Assembly (NCBI GenBank): GCA_016874845.1
Contig: VGSZ01000017.1
Span: 1 to 38,145, forward strand
From: Deltaproteobacteria bacterium
GTDB lineage: Bacteria; Myxococcota; UBA727; VGSZ01
DNA length: 38,145 nucleotides
Direction: 5' to 3'
The notes beneath the pieces were generated by a model. The model had not been told where the DNA came from. It saw only the letters and a program-made list of their open reading frames with translations, and ran no database searches. Within the stretch, counting starts at the first letter, position 1; the number at the start of each line of letters is the position of its first letter. Positions 32,040-38,145 of the stretch are shown here, piece by piece. The position numbers were made by a program, and so were the translations under genes.

Positions 32040-32045
32040 ATCCTA
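32040..32045 (-). promoter_or_regulatory. -10-like hexamer of the ABC-like/MCE operon
   Basis: Minus-strand TAGGAT (four of six consensus positions) ends 6 nt before the GTG start. The ABC-like gene would be leaderless. No -35 is evident. Confidence 0.3.
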
Positions 32046-32153
32046 CAACGGTGCCCGCTGGTCGTGATCGCGCCCGGCGCCGGGAGCCGCTGTCGAGGCC
32101 CGGCCCGCGCGGTCCCCAGGGGAGGACGAGCGGCGGGTACGGGCGTGCAGGGT

Positions 32154-32159
32154 TACAGT
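32154..32159 (+). promoter_or_regulatory. -10-like hexamer of the DUF3536 gene
   Basis: TACAGT (four of six consensus positions) ends 8 nt before ATG 32168. No Shine-Dalgarno is present, so translation may be leaderless or nearly so. It is divergent from the ABC-like promoter 109 nt away. Confidence 0.3.
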
Positions 32160-32167
32160 CGTCCCCG

Positions 32168-34612
32168 ATGAAAAAGTACGTGTGCATCCACGGCCACTTT
32201 TACCAGCCGCCCCGCGAGAACCCGTGGCTCGAAGAGCTCGAACGCGAGCCGTCGGCGTCGCCCCACCACGACTGGAACGCACGCATCGCCGACGAGTGCT
32301 ACGCGCCCAACGCCGCCGCTCGCATCCTAGACGGCGGTCTGCGCGTCGAGCAGCTCTTCGACAACTACGCGCGGATGAGCTTCAACTTCGGCCCGACGCT
32401 GTTGTCGTGGATGGAGCGCCACGCTCCCGACACCCTGTCGGCGATCGTCGAGGCGGACGCCGCCTCGCGCCTGCGCCTGGGGCAGGGCAACGCCATCGCC
32501 CAAGTCTACAATCATATGATCATGCCGCTGGCCAACGAGCGCGACAAGCGTACGCAGGTGCGCTGGGGCCTGGCCGACTTCCGCCTGCGCTTCGGGCGCC
32601 CGGCCCGCGGCATGTGGCTGGCTGAGACGGCGGTCGACGCCGCCACAATGAAGATGCTCGCTGAGGAAGGCGTTGAATTCACGATCCTGTCGCCGTTTCA
32701 GGCCCGGCGCTTTCGCGTCGATGGTGGTGCCTGGGCCGACTGCGGCGACGGCTCGATCCCCACCGGTCGCGCGTACCGTTATACGACTGAATCGGGCAAG
32801 GTCGTGAAGGTGTTCTTCTATGATGGCGGCATCGCCCGGGGGATCGCCTTCGAGCGCCTGCTGTCCGACGCCTCGCACCTGACGAGCGCGCTGCACGCGG
32901 CGTGGGCAGCCCGCAGGGCGCCGCCCGACGAGCCGTGGCTCGTGCACACCGCCACCGACGGCGAGAGCTACGGCCACCACTTCCGCTTCGGCGACATGGC
33001 GCTGGCGTCGGCCTTCGCGCGGCTCGAGGCCGATCCCGACGTCGAGGTCATGAACTACGCGACGTTCCTTGACCGCCACGGGCCCCGCGGCGACGTCGAG
33101 CTGCACCCCGTGAGCGCCTGGTCGTGCGCCCACGGCGTGGGGCGGTGGGAGCGCGACTGCGGCTGCCGCATGGGTGGCGACCCTTCGCACAACCAGCGCT
33201 GGCGCACGGCGCTGCGCACCGCCTTGAACTTGCTGCGCGACCAGCTGGCACCCTTTTTCGAGACCTCGATGCTGGCCTTCGTCGACGATCCGTGGGCGCT
33301 GCGCGACGCGTACGTCGACGTCGTCCTCGATCGCACCCGCATGGCGTCCTTCGTCGCCCGTCACGCCCGCCGCGCGCTGTCGCCCGACGAGCAGGTGCGC
33401 TTCTTCCAACTGCTTGAGCTGCAGCGCTGCGCGCTCTTGATGTTCACGTCGTGCGGCTGGTTCTTCGACGACATCGCCGGCCCCGAGAGCGGCATCCTGA
33501 TGAAGTACGCCGCCCGCGCCGTCGACCTGGCCGCGCGCGCCGGCTTCGTCGACGGGGCCCGCGCCCTCGAGCGTGACTTCATGACCGAGCTGGCCGCCGG
33601 CGAGAGCAACACCCGGCGCCCCGACGGCGGTCGCTTCGACGGTCGCGAACTGTACCGCACCGTCGCCCGCCCGGCGCAGGTCGACGCCGGCCGTGTCGCC
33701 GTGTCGCTCGCCTTGCAGTGCGCCAACAGCCAGCCCGCGCCCACGCACATCGCCGCGTGGCGGGTCGTGCTGCACGAGGAGCTCGCCGTCGACGACGCCC
33801 CGGTGCCGTGCGTGTCGGGCCGCGTGCACCTCGTCGACGACCGAACCGGCGAGGCCGAGGCCACGGCCTTCGTCGTCGTCGGCTTCGGCGGCATTGACTG
33901 GCGCGGCGTCCTGTTGCCCGAGCGCGAGCTGCCGCGGTTGCGCGCGCGGCTCGAGGACGGTCCCGAGGCGAGCGCCCTGGCGCGCGTCCTTGACAAAGAG
34001 ATCGGTGGCGGCGCTCGCGGCTTCACGCTGCGCGAGGCCCCCGCCGATCTGCGCGACGAGATCGCGTGGCGGTCGCTGACGCGCCGGCTCGACCTGACCG
34101 ACGCCGTGATCGCCGAGCTGCTGTTGTCCGAGCGGGCCCTGCTGCGCGGCGTCGTCGGCATGGGTACGACATTGTCGCCGTCGCTGCGGGCGTTGATCGG
34201 GCACGCGCTCGGCCGCCGCGCGCGCGACGTCGTCCACGAGCTGCTGCGCGGCGCCGGCAGCGGCGCGCCGTACATGCGTCGCCTGCGCACGCTGCTGGAC
34301 GATGCGGCCGAGCTTGGCGTCACCCTTGAGCTGACCGGCGTCGCGCGCGACGTCGAGGCCGACGCTGCCCGCGCCCTGCGCGCGCTGCTGCGCGTCGAGG
34401 CAGGGCAGCCCCTCGAGCCCGCCGTCGCCGCCGTCGCGCGGCTGCTCGATGTGCTCGGACTCGTCGCTCACGACCGCCCGCTGTCGACGGTGCTGCCGCT
34501 CGTCGCCCGCCTGGTCGTGCGCGCGCGCGTGGACGAGCACGTGAAGCTGGCGACGTCGTCGCTGCTGCCCGCGCTCGATCGCGCCTGCCGCACGGCCTTT
34601 GTGCGTCCGTGA
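32168..34612 (+). CDS. DUF3536 / GH57-like glycoside hydrolase
   Basis: An 814-residue protein of the GH57-related DUF3536 family, predicted to act on alpha-glucan-type substrates in the cytoplasm; no signal peptide is seen. The N-terminal (beta/alpha)7-like domain has YVCIHGHFYQPPRENPW, the nucleophile region GMWLAETAVD (E153) and HTATDGESYGHHF with a likely acid D264. After it come SAWSCAHGVGRWERDCGCRM, with a Cys/His cluster, and HNQRWR, both conserved in this family. The DUF3536 part (from about 330) ends in a helical region. The product specificity is unknown; branching or amylase-type activity is known for relatives. It heads a same-strand run with the unknown 530-residue gene (82-nt gap) and the MBL hydrolase. 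Confidence 0.85.
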   Translation: MKKYVCIHGHFYQPPRENPWLEELEREPSASPHHDWNARIADECYAPNAAARILDGGLRVEQLFDNYARMSFNFGPTLLSWMERHAPDTLSAIVEADAASRLRLGQGNAIAQVYNHMIMPLANERDKRTQVRWGLADFRLRFGRPARGMWLAETAVDAATMKMLAEEGVEFTILSPFQARRFRVDGGAWADCGDGSIPTGRAYRYTTESGKVVKVFFYDGGIARGIAFERLLSDASHLTSALHAAWAARRAPPDEPWLVHTATDGESYGHHFRFGDMALASAFARLEADPDVEVMNYATFLDRHGPRGDVELHPVSAWSCAHGVGRWERDCGCRMGGDPSHNQRWRTALRTALNLLRDQLAPFFETSMLAFVDDPWALRDAYVDVVLDRTRMASFVARHARRALSPDEQVRFFQLLELQRCALLMFTSCGWFFDDIAGPESGILMKYAARAVDLAARAGFVDGARALERDFMTELAAGESNTRRPDGGRFDGRELYRTVARPAQVDAGRVAVSLALQCANSQPAPTHIAAWRVVLHEELAVDDAPVPCVSGRVHLVDDRTGEAEATAFVVVGFGGIDWRGVLLPERELPRLRARLEDGPEASALARVLDKEIGGGARGFTLREAPADLRDEIAWRSLTRRLDLTDAVIAELLLSERALLRGVVGMGTTLSPSLRALIGHALGRRARDVVHELLRGAGSGAPYMRRLRTLLDDAAELGVTLELTGVARDVEADAARALRALLRVEAGQPLEPAVAAVARLLDVLGLVAHDRPLSTVLPLVARLVVRARVDEHVKLATSSLLPALDRACRTAFVRP

Positions 34613-34694
34613 CTGGCGCTGGCCCCCCGTCGGTCGCGGCGAGAATCTCGACGACGCATGCGAGGCAGGGCTAGGCTCCCCGCAGGAGCCCCGC

Positions 34695-36287
34695 GTGTCC
34701 GGTCCGGTCGCCCCCTCACCGCGTCGTCGACGCCGTCGCCCCGCCGCGACGGGCGCGGCGCCTGCCTCGCCGGCGGATCCGCCGGCGAGGCGGCTGAACG
34801 ACCTGAATCCCTACTCGTTGAACGCCGAGGGCTGGTGCGACCCTACGGACTCCCGCGTGCAGCGCTATGACCGCGCTGGCCCGCCTGCCGACGTCCGCGC
34901 TGACCCGGCGCGCCGCACGGGGCGATCGGCCTTGGCGGCGCAGATCGAAGCTCTCGCCCAGCAGTCGGCGCGGGGCGTGGCGTGGGAAGCGCTGTGGGAC
35001 CGCTGGCAGCAGCACCCGCGCCTTCCCGTCGTCGGCGCGCTGTTCCCGCGCATCGATGACGCGGGGTCGAAGACGGCGCTGCGGGCCGAGGCGTCGGCGT
35101 TCGTCGTGCGCACCGCGGGCAACGGTGGTCGACCGCTGTCCGCGCGGCTAGCGCGCAGCGGCCTGTCGGCCGAGGCAGCCGGCGTCGTGCTCGATCTGCT
35201 CGTCGAGCTGCGCCACGCCTGGAAGCACCGGGCGGGCAACGTCGCCGATGCCGGCTACGACGACCTCAACTGGCGCCACACCTGCGGTGAGCTGGCGCAG
35301 CTGCTCGATCTCGCCGCCGAGGTGCGCCTGCAGCCGCAGCAGGTCGTCGACGCGGCGCTGGTCTCGCTGCTGTCGGACGCGGCGAAGCTGCGCGGCAACT
35401 TCCTGACCCACCACATCGACGGCGCCATCGCGGCGGTGGCGGTGTTGCCGCGGGTGCTGCCGGTGCAGGCCCCGCGGGATCGCCAGCGCATCGTGGGTCT
35501 CTGCCAGGCCATCCTCGAGCATCAGGTCGGTCCGCCCCGCTTCATGGCGACGATGGTGCGGCTCGCCATCGCCGGCGCGTTGCGCAAGCTCGGCCTCGAG
35601 GGCGGCGCGGCGTACACGATCCTCGACGGGCTGGCGGCGCGCATCGCCGACCCGATGAACCCCGCCCACGTCGAGCGTCACGCCGAGGGCTACGGCGTGC
35701 TGCGCGTGAGCCGCGACGAGCGGTCGCTGCTGAAGCTGGTCGACCTGCACGACTGGTACGTGCCGCACCCGTTGACGCCGTGGTTCGCCGCCAGCTCGTT
35801 GGTCATCGACGCCGACAGCCTCGTCAACTACGTGACCGCCGACGGCGTGGGCAAGATCGTCGCCATCTGCGGGCCCGGCACGCCGTTTTGCGATCAGACG
35901 GTGTTCCACTCGATTTTCTCGTGCGGCGCCTCGTTCGTCGACGCCGTCAGCGTGATGAGCGACGCGGCGATGGCGTCCGTGGAGCGCGGCCTGGCCACCA
36001 CCCGCGAACGGATCGACAAGGTCCGGGCCGGTATGGCGCGCGAGTTGGGGCGCGGGCTGATCGCGTTTCCGCGGGACACGTTCGAGCACATCGCTGGCGA
36101 AGAGGGCGTCGATGTCACGCAACTCAAGGTGCGCCGGCTGCGCGGGCTGACCGTCGTCCAGACCGGTTACGCCATCGAGGCGCTGCCCTACTGGAGCGCG
36201 CCCCTCGACTACGCCACGGACGGCCATGACGCCCGCATCGCCCGCCTGATCCGTCGCAAGGTCGCCGATCTGCTGCGGGCGGTGTGA
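34695..36287 (+). CDS. Unrecognised 530-residue protein, possibly with a degenerate HD-like domain
   Basis: I do not recognise this family. The N-terminus is disordered and basic (VSGPVAPSPRRRRRRP), then LNDLNPYSLNAEGWCDP. The middle is helical. Around 220-250, ALLSDAAKLRGNFLTHHIDGA resembles the core of HD-domain phosphohydrolases, but with Ser where the HD histidine should be; other histidines (RHTCGE, LEHQVG, VERHAEG) follow. The C-terminal third has strands like VGKIVAICGPGTPFCDQTVF and a helical pair. No signal peptide or TM helix is seen. GTG 34695 is preferred because AGGAG (34684-34688) lies 6 nt before it; the frame is open to 34599. A perfect 28-bp palindrome lies 69 nt into the gene. 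The MBL hydrolase follows after 7 nt, so they are probably co-transcribed. Confidence 0.75.
   Translation: MSGPVAPSPRRRRRRPAATGAAPASPADPPARRLNDLNPYSLNAEGWCDPTDSRVQRYDRAGPPADVRADPARRTGRSALAAQIEALAQQSARGVAWEALWDRWQQHPRLPVVGALFPRIDDAGSKTALRAEASAFVVRTAGNGGRPLSARLARSGLSAEAAGVVLDLLVELRHAWKHRAGNVADAGYDDLNWRHTCGELAQLLDLAAEVRLQPQQVVDAALVSLLSDAAKLRGNFLTHHIDGAIAAVAVLPRVLPVQAPRDRQRIVGLCQAILEHQVGPPRFMATMVRLAIAGALRKLGLEGGAAYTILDGLAARIADPMNPAHVERHAEGYGVLRVSRDERSLLKLVDLHDWYVPHPLTPWFAASSLVIDADSLVNYVTADGVGKIVAICGPGTPFCDQTVFHSIFSCGASFVDAVSVMSDAAMASVERGLATTRERIDKVRAGMARELGRGLIAFPRDTFEHIAGEEGVDVTQLKVRRLRGLTVVQTGYAIEALPYWSAPLDYATDGHDARIARLIRRKVADLLRAV
34764..34791. repeat. Perfect 28-bp palindrome inside the unknown gene
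   Basis: Each 14-nt arm reads GCCTCGCCGGCGGA and then its exact reverse complement, centred on GGATCC. It encodes PASPADPPAR at residues 24-33. As RNA it could fold into a strong hairpin shortly after the start codon. No second copy was noticed in the window. Confidence 0.9.
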
Positions 36288-36294
36288 GGGCGCG

Positions 36295-37068
36295 ATGCGC
36301 GTGACGGCGCTGGGCACCGGCGACGCGTTCTCGGCCGAGCGCTACTCGTCCTGCCTGCTGGTCGAGCACGGCGACACGCGGCTGCTGGTCGACTGCCCGC
36401 ACCCCATCCGCAAGATCCTCCGCGAGTCCACCGCCGGCCGCGTCGACGTCGGTGACGTCGACGCGCTGGTGCTCACGCACCTGCACGGCGACCACGCCTC
36501 GGGGCTCGAGGGCTTCGCGTGGTTCTGTCGCTTCGCCCTGCAGCGGCGCGCGCGCCTGCTGGCGCACCCCGCCGTCGCCGCCCACGTCTGGCCGCAGCTG
36601 CAGGGCAGCATGGCCGAGCTGCTCCACGTCGACGACGACAACCGCCCGCACCACCGCTCGCGCCTCGGTGCCGACGACCTTTTCGCCGTCGAGCCGCTGT
36701 CGCTGACGACGTCGACGCGGGTCGGGAGCCTGATGGTCGAGGCGCGCATGACGATCCACCACATCCCCACGACGGCGCTGCTCCTCCGCGCCGACGACGG
36801 CGCGTCGTTTGGCTACTCCGCCGACACCGCTTTCGACGAAAGCCTGATCGAGTGGCTGGCCCGCGCCGACGTCGTCGTGCACGAGACGAACCTCGGCGCG
36901 CACACGCCCTACCACAAGCTCGCGGCGTTGCCGGCGTCGCTGCGCGCGCGGATGCGCCTCCTCCATTGGCCCGATGGCTTCGACGCTGGTCACGACGGCG
37001 CGGTCCCGCTGCTGCACGACGGCGACGCCTTCGACGTCCGGCCCGGACCACGACCTTCGGGTGACTGA
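36295..37068 (+). CDS. Metallo-beta-lactamase-fold hydrolase (RNase Z-like)
   Basis: A 257-residue MBL-fold protein. It starts MRVTALGTGDAFSAERYSSC, typical of RNase Z/AtsA-like members, and carries the zinc motif THLHGDHASG (H62, H64, D66, H67). Further metal ligands are likely in SADTAFDE (Asp), HETN and the C-terminal LLHW. It lacks the long exosite of tRNase Z, so a tRNA 3'-end role is not assured; other phosphodiester or lactone substrates are possible. The ATG is 7 nt after the stop of the 530-residue gene, with GAGGGCG just before it (36288-36294 region) as ribosome site. A hairpin follows between it and convergent yidD. Confidence 0.9.
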   Translation: MRVTALGTGDAFSAERYSSCLLVEHGDTRLLVDCPHPIRKILRESTAGRVDVGDVDALVLTHLHGDHASGLEGFAWFCRFALQRRARLLAHPAVAAHVWPQLQGSMAELLHVDDDNRPHHRSRLGADDLFAVEPLSLTTSTRVGSLMVEARMTIHHIPTTALLLRADDGASFGYSADTAFDESLIEWLARADVVVHETNLGAHTPYHKLAALPASLRARMRLLHWPDGFDAGHDGAVPLLHDGDAFDVRPGPRPSGD

Positions 37069-37075
37069 CCGCGCG

Positions 37076-37106
37076 GGGACGACGGCGACGCAACGTCGGT
37101 CGTCCC
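37076..37106. terminator. Bidirectional hairpin between the MBL gene and yidD
   Basis: GGGACGAC and GTCGTCCC form a perfect 8-bp stem with a 15-nt loop. An alternative outer pairing CGCGCGGG/CCCGCGCG extends around it. It lies in the 53-nt gap between convergent stops. No T run is present. Confidence 0.5.
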
Positions 37107-37121
37107 TGGGACCCGCGCGCG

Positions 37122-37352
37122 TCAGCGCGGCGGCGGCACGGGGTCGTGCCCGGCGCCGCCCCACGGGTGACAGCGGCAGATGCGCCGGGTCGCCAGCCAC
37201 GTGCCGCGCACCGCGCCATGGATCTGCAGCGCCGCCAGCGCGTATTCGGAGCACGTTGGCTGGTAGCGGCAGGCCGGCGGCAGCCACGGTCGCACGAACA
37301 CCTGGTAGGCCCGCACCAGCCCCCGCAACAGCCGCACCACAAGTATGTCCAC
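37122..37352 (-). CDS. yidD: Membrane protein insertion efficiency factor YidD
   Basis: A 76-residue YidD family protein, thought to help YidC insert membrane proteins at the inner membrane. It has an amphipathic N-terminal helix ([17 protein letters not shown]) and the conserved core [19 protein letters not shown], with [15 protein letters not shown] near the end. The three cysteine positions and the HPWGxxGxDPVP motif are typical. The start is GTG 37352; no clear Shine-Dalgarno. The usual neighbours rpmH, rnpA and yidC are not here, so this copy is away from the classical oriC cluster. Confidence 0.93.
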   Translation of the reverse strand: MDILVVRLLRGLVRAYQVFVRPWLPPACRYQPTCSEYALAALQIHGAVRGTWLATRRICRCHPWGGAGHDPVPPPR

Positions 37353-37403
37353 CGTGAAGTTCTACTGGCGCACGCTGTGCTGGTCGACGGCCGAGATCTG
37401 ATC

Positions 37404-37432
37404 TTGTCTTTTTAGACTCAAGAGTAGATACT
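37404..37432 (+). promoter_or_regulatory. Putative promoter of the TetR gene
   Basis: TTGTCT (37404-37409) and GATACT (37427-37432) are separated by exactly 17 nt. Each matches its consensus at four of six positions, in a locally AT-richer stretch. The -10 ends 6 nt before ATG 37439, so transcription would begin at or next to the start codon. Confidence 0.5.
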
Positions 37433-37433
37433 C
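37416..37433. promoter_or_regulatory. Overlapping inverted repeats, probable TetR autoregulatory operator
   Basis: ACTC-AA-GAGT (37416-37425) and GAGTA-GA-TACTC (37422-37433) are two overlapping perfect inverted repeats covering the spacer and -10. Binding there by the TetR protein encoded immediately downstream would block its own transcription. Confidence 0.5.
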
Positions 37434-37438
37434 GTTGC

Positions 37439-38095
37439 ATGGGTCGTCCACGCGCCGAAACCGTCACCGTCGCCACTCCGTCGCGGCTGCTCGACGCGGC
37501 GTCGCGCGAGTTCGCGGCGCGTGGGCTGGACGGGGCCCGGCTGGCCGACATCGCGGCGGCGGCGGGCATCACGCGGCCGTCGCTGCTGTATCACTTCGCC
37601 TCCAAGGACGACCTGTACGCGGCGACGCTGCAGCAGGCGTTCTCGTCGTTGTCGTCGCTGACGCTGACGGCGCTGCGCGGTGACGGCGCCGTCGTCGGCG
37701 GCGGGTCGGCCTTCCGTCCGCGCCTGTACGCGCTGGTGCGTGGCTTCCTGGACTTCGCCGCCGCCGAGCCAGCGGTGTGCCGCCTGCTCGTGCGCACGAT
37801 CGTCGCCGACGACAACGAGCGGGCGCGCGCCGTGCTCGCCGAGCTGGCGGCGCCGTTGCTCGCCGAGGTCTCGCGCTTCCTCGCGGAAGAGGGGCGCGGG
37901 CACGTGCGCCCGGGCCTGCCGGTGCAGGCCGCCGTGGTGAACCTGATCGTCGGTGTGCTTTCCCGCGCCGCCGCCGAGGCACCGTTGCGCACGGCCCTTT
38001 GGGGCGCTGCCGACGGCGACGGCGCCGTCTGGGCCGTCGTCGAGCACGCCTTGTTGAGTCCGTCGTCGTTTCCCCATCCGGAGAGTGCACCATGA
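37439..38095 (+). CDS. TetR family transcriptional regulator
   Basis: A 218-residue repressor-type regulator. The N-terminal helix-turn-helix (about 12-58) has RLLDAASREFAARGLDGARL, ADIAAAAGITRPSLLYHFASKDDLYAATL, the standard TetR DNA-binding pattern. The rest (about 75-205) is the variable helical ligand-binding and dimer domain; the inducer cannot be predicted. The promoter with overlapping inverted repeats just upstream suggests autoregulation, and the ATG lies at the predicted transcript start with no Shine-Dalgarno. The stop overlaps the next start (ATGA), so it is coupled to a gene it probably controls. Confidence 0.92.
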   Translation: MGRPRAETVTVATPSRLLDAASREFAARGLDGARLADIAAAAGITRPSLLYHFASKDDLYAATLQQAFSSLSSLTLTALRGDGAVVGGGSAFRPRLYALVRGFLDFAAAEPAVCRLLVRTIVADDNERARAVLAELAAPLLAEVSRFLAEEGRGHVRPGLPVQAAVVNLIVGVLSRAAAEAPLRTALWGAADGDGAVWAVVEHALLSPSSFPHPESAP

Positions 38096-38145
38096 AGACG
38101 CTCCTGCGCAGCCTGCCGTTCTCGGTCGCGGTGATTGTGCCGCTG
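38092..38145 (+). CDS. Start of an exported or membrane protein, cut by the window edge
   Basis: Only 18 codons are visible: MKTLLRSLPFSVAVIVPL. A basic N-terminus followed by a hydrophobic run looks like a signal peptide or first membrane helix. GGAGAG at 38080-38085 lies 6 nt before the ATG, and the start overlaps the tetR stop. An efflux adaptor or similar TetR-controlled export protein would be usual in this position, but the fragment cannot show it. Confidence 0.7.
   Translation, partial: MKTLLRSLPFSVAVIVPL

Noticed and set aside
36295-37068. Calling the MBL-fold gene rnz (tRNase Z)
   Set aside because: The exosite arm used for tRNA binding is not evident, so only the fold is called.

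Overview
This is a GC-rich window (visibly around 70% or more) of ordinary bacterial chromosome. It holds 24 recognisable protein genes including one cut by the right edge, one wrecked gene, and no tRNA, rRNA, insertion sequence, prophage or CRISPR that I can see. The best guess for the host is a member of the Myxococcota (former Deltaproteobacteria). The reasons are a Ser/Thr kinase with a long Pro/Gln tail, a giant Ig-like lipoprotein, a DUF3536/GH57 protein, an NtrC-class regulator, and two operator-like sites resembling the LexA box reported for Myxococcus. This is inference; no rRNA or other taxonomic marker is present.

Layout. 1-9.9 kb: a fused aspartokinase/diaminopimelate decarboxylase (lysine and cell-wall DAP synthesis), a 1910-residue lipoprotein, and an orphan MacB/FtsX-type permease. 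10.1-15.1 kb: a four-gene carotenoid operon (lycopene cyclase, GGPP synthase, phytoene desaturase, phytoene synthase) with start/stop overlaps at every junction, which is enough to turn isoprenyl diphosphates into a cyclic carotenoid. 15.2-16.1 kb: a response regulator-EAL gene broken by an internal deletion and a -1 frameshift. 16.4-21.7 kb: transketolase (+), then on the minus strand a YdcH-like small protein, tsaB (tRNA t6A synthesis) and recN (double-strand break repair). 21.7-24.0 kb: an AT-richer divergent promoter region, an ECF sigma factor with no visible anti-sigma gene, and an SRPBCC/epimerase fusion. 24.0-27.5 kb, minus strand: an NtrC-like response regulator without the GAFTGA loop, and a Ser/Thr kinase. 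27.7-30.1 kb: the error-prone repair pair imuA-imuB, without dnaE2. 30.1-32.0 kb, minus strand: an MCE (MlaD-like) protein and an ABC ATPase-like protein with no P-loop. 32.2-37.1 kb: a DUF3536 glycoside hydrolase, a 530-residue protein I cannot name, and a metallo-beta-lactamase-fold hydrolase. 37.1-38.1 kb: yidD, then a TetR regulator overlapping the start of a gene that runs off the window.

The most informative signals are: matching SOS-type operators upstream of both recN and imuAB; core nucleotide or sigma-54-contact motifs missing from otherwise recognisable ATPases (the ABC protein and the NtrC-like regulator); the decayed RR-EAL gene; a run of genes with a -10-like hexamer only 6-10 nt before the start codon and no Shine-Dalgarno, suggesting leaderless transcripts; and the DUF3536 / unknown / MBL cluster, whose middle gene carries a perfect 28-bp palindrome near its start.
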